Shown: positions 45,601 through 56,817 of the stretch, piece by piece | Position numbering within the stretch: position 1 is the stretch's first letter | Layout: each line of letters opens with the position of its first letter | NCBI GenBank assembly: GCA_024811115.1 | Contig: JAKOGH010000835.1 | Span: 124,001-188,000, forward strand | Origin: Terana coerulea | Lineage: Eukaryota > Basidiomycota > Agaricomycetes > Polyporales > Phanerochaetaceae | Direction: 5' to 3' | Length of the DNA: 64,000 nucleotides | The notes under the pieces: generated by a model | Database searches by the model: none | Told to the model about the DNA's origin: nothing | What the model saw: only the letters and a program-made list of their open reading frames with translations | Made by a program: the position numbers and the translations under genes

Positions 45601-48234
45601 ACAAGCCGCGCGGTTGGTTGACCACGATCGTATAGTAGCCGGACTTTGTCTACAGGCAAATGCATTAATACTAGAATGAGAAGTGTCGCAAATATCTTAC
45701 TGAGGGCGTACAAATGCCGGGCCTACGGATTATGTTCAGATCTGTACCAGAGCAAAGACGCCAATGACGTACCTGAGCAGGGATGTCTGATGCAGGGAAG
45801 TGCAAGCCGTAGTACAGATCATGGGTCTGGTTCCAATCGACCAGCTCCGCAACGACCTTCCCGTTCCACGTCTCGTCGAACTGGTAAACAAGCACACGGT
45901 GGAACTGCGTTAAGTCCTTGATGACACCCGCAGCAACCTTCAAGAATGAGTCCAGATCGTTGGCGGCACCAAGCTGCTCGTTTATCTGAGCCATGACGGC
46001 GAAGACGTCCATCATTCCTACAGCACCCTGCCCTCGTTTACGGCGAGCGGCCAGCCCGCCCCCACCGCCGCCCCGCCGGACAGCCGAGGCACCGCGGTCC
46101 AACCCCCGCCGGTTAATGAAGCAGGAGACGCTGGCGAGTCCGCGACGGTCCGTCTTGTTCGACGTAGACGTTCCAAGGCAAGTAACGGCTTCGACTGGCT
46201 AGTCGTGCTCTCCAAGATGGCCTCCGGGCTCGGCATCCAATCCTCCGAACCGTGAACTTCATGCGCAGAGCCGGCTCCTTGGGATGATGGGGAGGGAGAC
46301 ATCGCCGTAGTACTTGCTCTGTTGCTCAGAGGGCCACTTTCAACGCTTGGAGCAGCGTCTTCGTTGACACTAGGAGTCGACCCTTCGGGGGTGGTGTTGT
46401 AGAGCTGTTCTTCCGAGCCAGGCGACGATCCCATTGAGGAAACCAAAGTTCGCCCTGAACTCCCCGAATGCGTTTCGTCTGTGGAACCAGACGTGTCCGA
46501 AGGCCCAGATGCATCCGAGGGTGAGGAGACACCGGACTGAAAGGATTCCGCGGCAGACGGTGCCGGAGGGTAGAGAGGATTGTACGGGTCCCGCTCCAGC
46601 TCGAACTCAAGGATAATGAGGTTCCGGTCGAGGGCTCCGGCTGTGCTTGACGACGCGTCCAAGTTGGCAGGTGCTGCCATTTGAGGTCGATGAGCTGCAC
46701 ACCAACATGTCCAGTTGCGTCGCTGCTGTGGATCGAAGGAAAAGTCGCCCGGTATCGCGCTTCCAGGTTCACCGTATCCTTGGAGCATAAAGACATGAAG
46801 GTTCTCTGCTTGCTCCTCCGCCGTCAATGCGGTGTCACTGAGGTACTGGATATTGTCCAGTAGTAGATCCGCTTGGGATTCTGACAGCGTTTGGGTGAAA
46901 CATTCGAGAGAGAAAAGATAGCCTGGAGAAAGTCCAAGCAGTTCGGTCGAATTCTACTTATAATTAGGGGGTAGAAACCAGTCAGAGAGAGGGTGCGTAC
47001 CTCTGACGCTTGCCTCACGGCAAGATTACCCGTTTCCTCTTCCTCCTCTACAACGATAAGGACGCCGAAGCCCTGAACCGCTCCCGGTGTCCGAATTGGC
47101 TATGACAGCGTCAGAGTCGTTCTGGAAGAGGAATCGTCTGACTCACCTCGTCCTCGCATCGAGCCAATTTTCCTTCTCTTCCCACAATGAGATGGTGCCC
47201 GTCCTCATCCTCCAGATGTTGATACCGAAATGTAATGTGCGGACCTTCGGAAGACAAACTCGTGCTCTTCCCTGACCCTGACAGTGATGTGCCTCCCGAG
47301 GCCGAGAGTGATCCAGACGCGGACCCAGATCCGGACGTCATGGAGCCCCGACGCTGAGTAGACGGGAGCTCGAGAACGTCCATGTCCCCATCGACAGCTT
47401 CCGGATGCTGGCCGGGCGACATCGCTTCATTGACGGACGTACGGCTTGAGCGTGCACGAGAGGATACGATGGATAGAGAGCGGCTGGAGGATGGCGAATC
47501 AAGAGGTGCAAGGTGAACGATACCTGACTGCGAAAAGTTGCTGTAGGGTTCCTCCACAGTCAAGGTGGGATCCAGAGTCTCCGCCGGAGCCATGTCTGTG
47601 AATGCTTCGCTCGCGACTTCCGAAAGCTGAAGAGGGTGTCGAGGGTTGTAATCCTCTGATGGAGATTGCAAGTCTGACAGATCGTAGGGTACTGGCTCTC
47701 CTACAGGCCCTTGTGCGAATAGCGTATTGACGTGACCAGGCTGATCTTCCTGATTTATGCTTGAAGCGAGTGGGTGTGTCGTGAACTTCCTAGGAATGAG
47801 GGGGTTTTCGTCTGTCATGTAGTCTCTATAGTTTGGTGCACGATGTTTCTTCTTCCGAGGTTTGCAGTCTGCGGATGCTGAGCCGGGCGATGCTTGAGTA
47901 CGGACTTGGGACGGCCCTGTGCCGCCAGTTGGAGGGTCGTTGGCTGCCGTTGGCTGCCGTTACAAGCAGCGCGAAGATGCAGCGAAGTACATCACGCACC
48001 AGTAGGAAATGCAATACGACCCCCGCCGGTCAGCGTTTTGACCTCCCTCTCACTATGACCAGCAATTTCGGCGCGCGAAGAGTCTGATTCCGATAACTGG
48101 GCGCTCTCGTTCGAGCTTCCGCGGGCGATGCCAGGCCTGGTGATGCCGGAGAGTAGTGTTCGTACAGGGTAGACAAAAGACGTGGAAGCGGGTATATGGG
48201 CAGACTCGTTGTTTACATTCCGTGAGCGAGACAT
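42608..48234 (-). CDS. Phytochrome hybrid histidine kinase (fungal Fph type)
   Basis: A red/far-red photoreceptor kinase of roughly 1,500 residues. Order: a disordered N-terminus from ATG 48234; a PAS domain whose entry KLARCEDE then PIRTPGAVQGFGVLI carries the Cys that binds biliverdin in fungal phytochromes; a Ser-rich insert; GAF domain with FPASDIPAQARHLYALNKVR and VRLLYDR; a PHY domain; a histidine kinase with the H box SNASHEVRTPLNHII, N box VIANLTANALKYT and G boxes VSDTGCGIS and GLGLGLAVV; and a C-terminal receiver with VLIVEDNDINR, phospho-acceptor DCVLMDIQMPLLNG and Lys in ILKPID. About sixteen introns, all phase-consistent, are needed. One (43151-43205) is GC-AG; one in GC-rich sequence (46028-46092) could instead be a frame shift. 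TGA at 42608-42610. Confidence 0.9.
43151..43205 (-). other. GC-AG intron in the phytochrome receiver
   Basis: The exon ends ...LIVE (codon GAG) and the intron begins GCGAGT, with a perfect CTAAC branch site and CTGCAG at the end, 55 bases. It is the only way seen to join VLIVE to DNDINRTILAKRL in frame. GC-AG introns are a known minor class. Confidence 0.75.
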
Positions 48235-48439
48235 GCAGAGATGGCGGTCAGAAACAAGCCCAGTTTAATCAATAACCAACTTACCAAAACCTTGACCAAA
48301 ACTAAATTACTACCGTGCGTAGCGCGCTAGGGTTAAGGTAGCTCCGTGCTCCAATAGCGCTTGTGACATCACAGGCAACAGCCAATCATATGTGCCCGTC
48401 GTTGGACAGACCTGCCTCACGCATTTGGAGTCTTGGACC

Positions 48440-49082
48440 AGGACCCCCGAATATGGGTCTGGATGCCTGTTGGCTGGGGACCAAATTTAGGCCAAAATGT
48501 CAACGCGAACTGTGCCCTAAATGTCCGTTTCGCAACAGGTTCCGCGGCCTACGGCCGCGGTTTGTCCGTTCTTGCAACAGGGATCAGATTTTCTCAAATT
48601 TGTCCGTTTTGGGCCCACAGGCCTTCCAAAATGATGTTTTCACCATTTTTTTCGCTCCTACGTCTTTATATATCATAGTTTGTTCTGCAAGCATGAGTAG
48701 GAGAGAGAATTTACATTGGTGTGTGCCCATTTTCTGTCCGTCACGAGAATGAGTAGTCGCCAAAAAAAAATGAGGATCATAAATTAATGCCGAAAGATCC
48801 ACCTAAGAGAGTCATACATCCGACCACCTGACTTATTCCAATAGGACGCCGTACCACAACACCACCACAACATGTACAATGCGTTGAGCGTAGCTTCCAA
48901 GTCGCTCAAGCTGTCCGTGCTACAACAGGCATCCGTACGCGGTTCACCGGACGTCCGTGCAACCAATAGGCCTTCGGCCAAATTTGGGCCATTTTGTCCG
49001 CCAAAAATCAGGCATAGGGGGTCAAAATCCAAAATTTTGTCCGTTCGGACCACAGGCATCCAGACCCATATTCGGGGGTCCT
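48440..49082. mobile_element. 643 bp hAT-like MITE, perfect 8 bp target duplication
   Basis: Both ends begin AGGACCCCCGAATATGGG inverted, with the match running about 31 bases. The target duplication is CTTGGACC at 48432-48439 and at 49083-49090. Inside are many TGTCCG words near each end and no ORF of note. The left end is about 200 bases upstream of the phytochrome ATG. Confidence 0.85.
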
Positions 49083-49723
49083 CTTGGACCTTGGACGCTT
49101 GGCTATCGATCGTGAGTAATACTTATTCGGACCGTGACATAGCAAACTCAGAGTACTCAATAAATATGCTGCTGTGGTCTTCTGGCAATCTTACCTACTA
49201 ACGCAGACGAAAGATTAGAAACAATTCAAGGTGAGCCCTAGTAGTGTAAAATTTACGCCTTGGTCCGAGTCGTACATAGTCGTCACCACTTAGAGCCTGC
49301 CAAGCGTTGTAAATAGTCATTTATGAAGATTTCGGAGCACTTCGCATTTTCAGTCGGTCTGCCCACGGCGACAAACAGGGGTAGGCACAATGACTTTTGC
49401 TGTTACTTACATGTGTAGAGGTCACAACCTCTCTGGCGAATGAACGCGGCATGCAGCTCGTGTACGCCAGCTGTGCACGCGGTGCGTCCTCAAAGGAGAC
49501 CCAGGAAGTAAGAAAGGCGCTTGATTTTCTCAAGGCGTCCCTGAGCACTGGAGTATGAAGGCGAGCTTCGCCACATTATCTCAGACTTTCAGCAACCGCG
49601 AGAAAGGTCAACAAAATACATGATAATACACTCTTTCGCACATAGTAGCACATCGGCATCACGGTTCTGAATGGTCGTTCGGCTTTTAAACGCTCAAGCC
49701 TTGTGTTCAGCAATAGAGTTCTC
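49083..49723. other. Spacer, no gene seen
   Basis: Between the MITE and the acid phosphatase 3' end. The ORFs here are short and not family-like. Confidence 0.35.
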
Positions 49724-51407
49724 CTACATAACATGTGAGCGACCGAACTGCGTCTGACGGCAATGGCGCGAACGCACCTCAGAGTGCAAACCCCTCTGGC
49801 TCGAGGACTGGTTGCGCTTACCGCGACGGCCAAACGACAACAGACCCAAAAGAATGAGGGCCGCGAGCACCATGCTGTACACTGCGAACGTCAAGCCGGC
49901 ACCAAGGAAGCCCGCGCCAACGGTGCTGATCTTGTCATGGTGGCCTGTCGCCGCCACGCCCGACGGAGACGAAGACGAGTTGCCCGCGACGAGTGCAGCA
50001 CACCCTCTGTCGGTCTTCTGCCCGCACACACCGCACCACTGAAGGGTGGTGTTGACCGCGGTCGGCTCGAGGACGCTGAGGAAAGTCGAGAGGGGCACGT
50101 CGCCTGGGGTGGACATGCCCGGGAGCAGCATGTTGTACGTCTTGAAGCCGTCGTCGTCAGTGCCATTCTTGAAGTTGAAGCGGACGACGGGCTCGGAGGA
50201 GCCAGAGTTCTCACGCAGCTCGAGCGAGACGGCGGCAGCGTAGTTGACGATGGCCTGTGGCAGGGCGCCGTCGGCGTTAACACCAGTCATGTTGAATAGA
50301 CTGAGGAGCGGCTTGTAGGAGACGGCGGTGTAGTGCATTTTCAGGGGATCAGAGGCGTTGACGATGCGCTGCATGGCCGTCAAGAGCGAGGGAAGGATTG
50401 CCTGTCCGGCAACTGGAGGCGCAGTCAACTCCACATACAGCAAATCTGAAGAATACGAACGCACTATTGCCTATACCAGTGAGGCTGGGATGGGTGAAAA
50501 CGTTGTACTCGTGCCAGTTGGCAAGGTCACGAGCCTGGGCCAGATAGCCATTGGGAAGGTTCTTTGAGAAAGTGGCGTTATGGATGGAGTTGACGTTCAT
50601 GTAATCATAGATATTCCACTAAGACAGGAGAACGTAAGATTCAGGCATAGGATCGTGATGAGCACGACGTACCATGTTGTCGAGCGTCACGGACCGTCCA
50701 TCCAGGTACTGCGAAAGCGAGGTCAAAAACGCAGCGCTCTCATTGGATTTGGCATAGAAGGCGGGGGAGTGGTAGAAAGCGGTCGTGCGGGTCGTCAGAG
50801 TCTACAGGCATCGGTTAGACATCGAGCGCAAGTGCAGGCAGCAAGAGAAGGGCATGTTTACGTTGCATGACGTGAAACCCTCAAGAGAGACGTCTTCGTT
50901 GGGTTCGACCGACTCGATGGGGATGTATTGATATCCACCCAGTGGCGAAGTGACGACTGTCCCATCCGCAAGAGAGATGTTGTTGGCACTCTGTGATGCA
51001 CGAGTTAGTATACCAGCTGCATACAGCACAGTGGGTGACGCACGGTAGGGGGAACAGTCCTTGCACCAACGCGACCGAGCTATCGAAGATCACCCCTCCC
51101 TCGCCTCCAGCATCAGCACGGGCCCAGAACTGGGCTTGGTTGAAGAGGGGGAAGTTCAGCCCGATGTACGAGGACGAAGTTGGGTCCAGGTAAACGGAGC
51201 GAATGTACGCGCCGAGCTCGCTCTCCTGGACCTAAGCGCAACCGTGAGTTCAACAATTCCGAACACTCATCGCCGACTCCTGGTCTATACCTCTCCGAGA
51301 GGAGTAATGGACGTCGCCGAAGCAGTGTATGACTCCGGGTCCTGGTAGAAGCCCTGGCGGTCACCGTGGCGGGCGATGAGCACAACACCAAGAATCTTGG
51401 AGGACAT
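49724..51407 (-). CDS. Membrane-anchored histidine acid phosphatase, one frame break
   Basis: A histidine-phosphatase-superfamily enzyme that hydrolyses phosphomonoesters. The ATG at 51407 gives MSSKILGVVLIARHGDRQGF, with the catalytic RHGDR motif within 20 residues, then TSITPLGEVQESELG across the first intron. Later exons include LNFPLFNQAQFWARADAGGE, SPLGGYQYIPIESVEP, TLQWCGVCGQKTDRGCAAL and a single C-terminal membrane helix (GAGFLGAGLTFAVYSMVLAA and on to about 49830). At 51049-51053 a run of five G (C on the coding strand) is one base short: the exon should end GLFPPT to be in phase with SANNISLADG after the intron; as written it ends one base early. No secretion signal precedes RHGDR, so the protein may be anchored only by the C-terminal helix. 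The end may extend through a last intron near 49810-49770. Confidence 0.8.
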
Positions 51408-53205
51408 GGCGGATATTGGCTGAGTCGCACGGCGTTTCACACCGATGTCGAATCGTTATATAGAAAATCGTCGGCATGAGCCCGGGACGTCCGTGAAATG
51501 TTCCGCGGATTGTTCTTCCTACGTATGGCCCTTCTAGCCCCTCTGGCGTGCGCATGCACGCGGTACCTGACGTGTAGATAATCAAAGCATCCTGGACATC
51601 CATGAAGATCAGCCTATTCTCGAGCAACTCGGCTTCGCCCGTACTTACTTTCCAGTAAATAGTTAGGCAGAATAGCTCTCACGAATTGAGTGCAAGGCAG
51701 CCTCAGAGTCTGCTCTTCGTGATGCATCTGGGGCCACAGATACTGCCGTAAGAGATAGGGGTGTTACTTCGGGTCGTATGTTGCCAAATCTGCAGTTTTG
51801 AGATGTCTCGGTGTGAGTTCCGTGTGTAGCCGTCCCTAGATTAAGAAGGTGGTTTTGAAGTCGTGAACGTTGCAGGGCAAACTCAGTCCCTGCGCCGACA
51901 GACGCCCACGGCATTTTGACAGACGGGCGTCTGCTGCTGATTGCCGGCGACGGCAACTTCGCTAGCCAATCACAGGTGCCTGAGTCCTACTTCACTGGAA
52001 ACTATGCAGAGCCTTGCGTTTGCATCGTGCGAAGTGTATGTAAATCACAAGCAGCATGGCAAATAACTCTACAAAAGAGATCGAGTCAGTCAGCTCGTGC
52101 ATGCAAATAGCTCAGCTGCAAGTCTTACTAGATGTAAGGCACCCGCGGTCTAAGTAGTGGTCGGTACAGCGGACGGGCCACTCAGCGCGATTGCGCCTCA
52201 TGAAGATCTGTGAGAGGGAAACTCAAGGCACCTATAGATGTCTGCGGTCTTCATTCATCGGAGAGATATGGGGTATTTGAAACGATGAAAGAGAAGTGCA
52301 TTCATCATAGGCACCGTTCTATATTGGGAGTCTCGTTCGGCGATAGAACCGTAGCCCTCATGGCTCACGTCACGCCTAGATGTGGCTCAATGACCTCTTG
52401 GATGGCCCTGAGTATGAGAAAGGATCAGGGGTACGTACCGCTCTCGACTGTAATTTAGCATCATCGCGGCCAGCCACAAGATGTACAGTGACATCTCCGT
52501 CACAGGCATTACTCCGCGCCGTCCCGACTCATGTCTGACTTGGGCCTTAACCCTCCACGCTCTCCTCGTCCACTGCAAGCGTACCGTGATCAAGAGACCC
52601 GCCTATATTGCCTATGAAGCTAGGAGGTATCTTGAAGTTGAGGGCCGAAAACTGTGAGAGTCGTCGTGTGTCGGATTCTAATTGTGTCGGCGCCTCGGAA
52701 GCGTTTAATTCCCGTAGATTCATTAAGAAACGGCTGACGAGAACCGACGGCTGTGGTAGTGGTTAGCATCACGACTCTTGGGACAAAAGTTTACTTGCCA
52801 TTGTCATCACAAGTTGACTAATCACCGTATTTCCCTGCCAGTAAGCGGAGCAAATCTGTCAGTATATCAAGCACATCTGAAAAGGAATTACAACCTACCA
52901 CTAAAGTGCCGTTATGCAAGGCCATTTGAGCAATATTAAGCCCGAGCAGCCCTCTGTCGTGGCCGTTATAGCATTAGCAACTCTATGCCCGCTCGCCTTC
53001 GTGCAACAACTTACACGAGATACCAAGTACCTGGTCGTATCGAATTATTAAAAGTGCCCGTGGCATGCATTAAGACGAGCCCCATACCATCACGGATCAG
53101 TAACGTGGACACAGACGCAGGAAATATGAGAAGCCTGCTCGTTCTCCATTGTCGGAAGGTCTTGATCCACGTGAATATAAACACAAGCACGTCCAGTAGT
53201 GCTGA
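51408..53205. other. Gene-free region upstream of the acid phosphatase
   Basis: It holds the phosphatase promoter and then about 1.5 kb with no supported gene, repeat match or RNA. ORFs are short. Confidence 0.35.
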
Positions 53206-55044
53206 CACTGCGGAACCCAAGAGATAAATCCTGGGGATTTATCGTGTCAACACGTGGGAGTCTGAAACAAAATGGTCAGCATAAGTCACGCGGATTGATT
53301 AAATATTCCATTTCAGGAGATATACAACTTAAATGAATGTGTAAATCTGCGCACCTGACTCTGTATCCTTCCCTGATAACTCACAGAGCTTTATTCTGAC
53401 AATAAATCCCTTGTATCTCTCATAGCCATTCCTAGTGATAGGCAGGGGTTTGCAAACCCTCGGAGGGTTAAGGATAAGGGTATGAAGGGTAAGGGTAAGG
53501 GTTAGGAAAAGTTAACCCTTGTCTGGCAGGGGTTTGCATTCAAATAGCAGATGTGTTGCTAGATAGAGCTGCAAGTGTTGTGAGTGCTTTCTATATCAAT
53601 GCAAGCTACTCAAATAGAAGGCTGACATTATGATTGAATGAACAAAGCACTCAAAGCACCATTTTCTGCCCATTTTGGCAAGGGTTTGAAGGGTAGCCCC
53701 CAACCCTTACCCTTCATGAGGGTAAGGGTTTTGAAGGGTAAGGGTAAGTGTTAGCCTCTAAGCATGGAGGGTTTACCCTTGCCAATCACTAGCCATTCCG
53801 TGGATTTATAATGGGCACATTACTTGTAAGCAACAAGATAAATTCCTTGGACAAATACAAAACAAGCCATACACGTATCCAGCATGAAATAGACAGAGGT
53901 CTTCAGAATACATCTACAGAATTTATTGTGGCAATATATTCCACCTAACTCAGTGAGAGATATCAAGGACGCATGGTCAACATAAGTAAGATAAAGAACA
54001 CAAATATATTCATCATAAATCACATACCACATATCTCCAGGATAAATCCAGCAGGACCTCAGACACTTAGAAACATAGATGTCTGCTGAATGTAGTAGTT
54101 AGACATAAACTCATTCAATATGAGACTTTTGATTACTGACAACAAACTTACTAGTACACACATTGGTATATTCAGATATAACTGCAAATCCAGTAAGGAC
54201 TATCTTGAACTTTTGCATACATTGCACAATGGCGGCGTATTTGTAAAACTTTGCTGCCCAAGTTAACTATGGTCAGCACTTACACATTTATGCCCCATGG
54301 GGACTCTGACTGACAATGCTAACACTAGCCAATGTCAAAACAGCGCAATCTGGCAGAGGTCATTAACTTGGGCAACAAAGTTCTACAAATACACCGCCAT
54401 TGTGCAAAGTATACAAAAGTTGATAGCTCTCACTAGATTTGCAATTGTATGTGAATCTACCAATGTGCATTGTGTGTTTAATGTCCATAGTCAAAAGGCT
54501 TATGTTAAATGCAACTAACTACTATCTTCCACAGACATCTTTGTTTCTAAGTGTCTGAGGTCCTGCTGGATTTATTCTGGAGATATGTGGTATGTGATTT
54601 ATGATGAATATATTTGTGTTCTTTATCTTACTTATGTCGACCATGTGTCCTTGATATCTCTCACTGAGTTAGGTGGAATATATCACCACAATAAATCCTG
54701 CAGACGTATTCTGAAAACCTCCACCTAGTTCATGCTGGATACATGTGTGACTTGTTTTTTTATTTATCTAGTCAATTTATCTTGTTGCCTACAAGTAATG
54801 TGCCCATTATAAATCCACAGAAAAGCTACAAGAGATATAAGGGATTTATTCTCAGAGTAAAGCTCTGTGAGTTATTGGGGAAGGATATAGAGTTAGTTGG
54901 GTAGATTTACGTGTTCATTTAAGGGATATATCTCCCAAAAGGAATATCTAATTAATGCACGTGACTTATGCTGGCCATTTTGTTTCAGACCACCACGTGT
55001 TTACACTATAACTCCCTGGGATTTATCTCTTGGGTTTTGCAGTG
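53206..55044. mobile_element. 1.8 kb fold-back element, TGA target duplication
   Basis: The left arm 53206-54270 and right arm 54358-55044 are inverse copies, with about 87 bases between. Ends read CACTGCGGAACCCAAGAG on the left and CACTGCAAAACCCAAGAG inverted on the right. After removing the MITE in the left arm (359 bp plus 8 bp duplication) the arms are 698 and 687 bp. TGA flanks both sides (53203-53205 and 55045-55047). CACTG ends with a 3 bp duplication fit the CACTA/EnSpm type; no transposase ORF remains. Confidence 0.85.
53433..53791 (+). mobile_element. 359 bp hAT-type MITE with telomere-like repeats, copy 1
   Basis: The ends are TAGTGATAGGCA and inverted TAGTGATTGGCA. Perfect 8 bp target duplication GCCATTCC at 53425-53432 and 53792-53799. 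Both subterminal zones are packed with AGGGTA, AGGGTT and AACCCT words, and GGCAGGGGTTTGCA occurs twice at the left end. It is inserted in the left arm of the fold-back element; the right arm has the empty site. No coding capacity. Confidence 0.9.
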
Positions 55045-55267
55045 TGATGCGCCACGAGACATAAAGTACTTCCGCTACAACGTTAGATGATACTAAATGA
55101 GCGCGCAGACACACTCACAGCTACATATGAAATCAATCAATGGTGTCTTCGGAAAGCAGAATCACTTACATATCCGACAATTTGGTGGAAATGTCAGTCA
55201 AATCGGTGCATGTATTGAAAGGAGGGCCTAAGAAGATGTATGACCGTGTGTGCACTACACCGTACTA

Positions 55268-55997
55268 GGCTGTTTCAGTGCTCTGTCCACATATGGATGT
55301 CTGGACTTACTATATAGGTGGCGACAGGCGTCATGCCAATGAGGAAAAGAAGTATTGCGATTGATGGGGCATGTACTGATTCAGCGCCATAATGCGACAC
55401 CCGTAGAACAGAGAACACTAGATGTTGCACAATCGGTAGAGTCAGAGCTGAAATGCACGCCATCTATACCACGGAAACACGCACAGGTCACCTGAGTAAT
55501 AGCGACAAGGAGAAGCGCATCTTGAGCCATGAGGAGAGGCTTGCACCTAAGCATCATTAGCAATTGTAGCTCAAACAATACCCAGCAAAGTCTTATACTT
55601 CTATTGGTCTCCGTTAGCCTAGTACAGTCTTCATAGCGGCATTTGCTCACCTCTTGTGAACTTGGCATGGTCAGGAAGAGCTGACTCAAGACAATCACCC
55701 ACCGCGTAGAGAGCAGTAGTGCCGATGGCGCCGTGAGCTTCCTTTTCCATATCGTAGCAATCTCTTGATCAAACGTCACGATGTATTCATACGCAATCAA
55801 GGCTAATATATTAGAATGTCAGTAACAGTCACTCTACAGTCAAGCGTGAACTTACCTGTCATTGCCACCACGGCATAATCAGGTTTCTTGTCTGTATTGC
55901 ATTCAGAGCGAATTAAATAAGTGTGCTCTAACTGGCGAACGTACATTTCAGTGAGCTCCTCCGCGAGGTTTGGGCGACATTCTAGGCGATGAGTACA
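55268..55997 (-). pseudogene. DUF6533 membrane protein, partial or decayed
   Basis: The core exon reads AYEYIVTFDQEIATIWKRK and LLLSTRWVIVLSQLFL, matching the opening membrane-linked block of DUF6533, a basidiomycete-only family of multi-pass proteins of unknown function. Upstream exons (about 55997-55957, ending RPNLAEELTE; and 55885-55855, PDYAVVAMT) join in phase. Downstream, VFSVLRVSHYGAESVHAPSI resembles the family's LRV helix region, after an intron at about 55490-55420. The protein is much shorter than the usual 300 or so residues: the following helices are not found before the fold-back element, and no start ATG is clear. It may be a truncated gene. Confidence 0.55.
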
Positions 55998-56817
55998 GAG
56001 ATTAGAGGACCCGGTATACCAAGAGAAGACTCATAATAACACAGCGGATGTGCTCCAGAGGTTTTTATGCCATCCAGTTCATGCTAGCGCAGGTATCTAT
56101 TGTTGGCGGTGTAAATCGCCGGTCATCACGGAAAGCCTCCCCCCCAACACTGAGTTCGGAACAGCACCGGTAGAACGCCAGAGCAAAGCAAGCACTCGCC
56201 TACAGTGTACCCTCTTCATCGAGAACTTTGGAGGTTGCACCCAACTGACAACTCCGTTGTGATATTTCGCTTTTGTCCAAATTTGCGTCTTTATTAGGAC
56301 ACCTGTCAATTTGCCAACGCCGTAAAAATCAGTAACGCAGGGAGGGGTTACGAGCAATGATGCTCAGTCCGCACTACTGTATTCCACGTACAGCATTGCG
56401 AGAGGACGTATATTGCCAATCATCGCCGTCTTCCTGATCAATTTATTCGGGCTCATCGTATCACGGCCTGTGCAGGACAACCGGACACCGATCTCCCTGT
56501 GGCTAAAAGGTGAACCTTGCCAGCAGTGGGCGTAACGACTCCAGTATAGGGCATGTGCATGTAAGATGATGCAATCCAATGGTAGCAAGTAGGAGCCACT
56601 GAAAGTATCCTTTTGGCCGACTAGATGGGCTGTATAAGTATTAGTTCGGAGACTATGGCTCAGAGGTGGTGAAGCGTACAAGAACGCACAGGCCAAAGTT
56701 TTACTATCGCTTGGCAAGCCAACATCATATGCTGTCCAAATGCCCGTGGCCGACTCGCTGCAGAGAGGGATCAGTGCTTCTTGAGTGCTCCCAACATCCA
56801 GTCCATCAATGGCTCCC
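55998..56817. other. Gene-free region
   Basis: No supported gene. ORF 56364-56819 (-) is 151 codons but has no recognisable family. Nothing matching a rRNA or tRNA was seen. Confidence 0.35.

Noticed and set aside
46028..46092. A frame break in the phytochrome
   Set aside because: A phase-0 GT-AG intron of 65 bases in the GC-rich stretch joins the two frames, so a break is not required, although it cannot be fully excluded.
53470..53525. A true internal telomere array
   Set aside because: The AGGGT/AGGGTT words are irregular and confined to the subterminal zones of two MITE copies with target duplications, so they belong to the element.
56100..56260. Possible 5S rRNA-like segment
   Set aside because: A few GGTAGAACGCC-like words recalled stable RNA, but the conserved 5S internal control region is absent.
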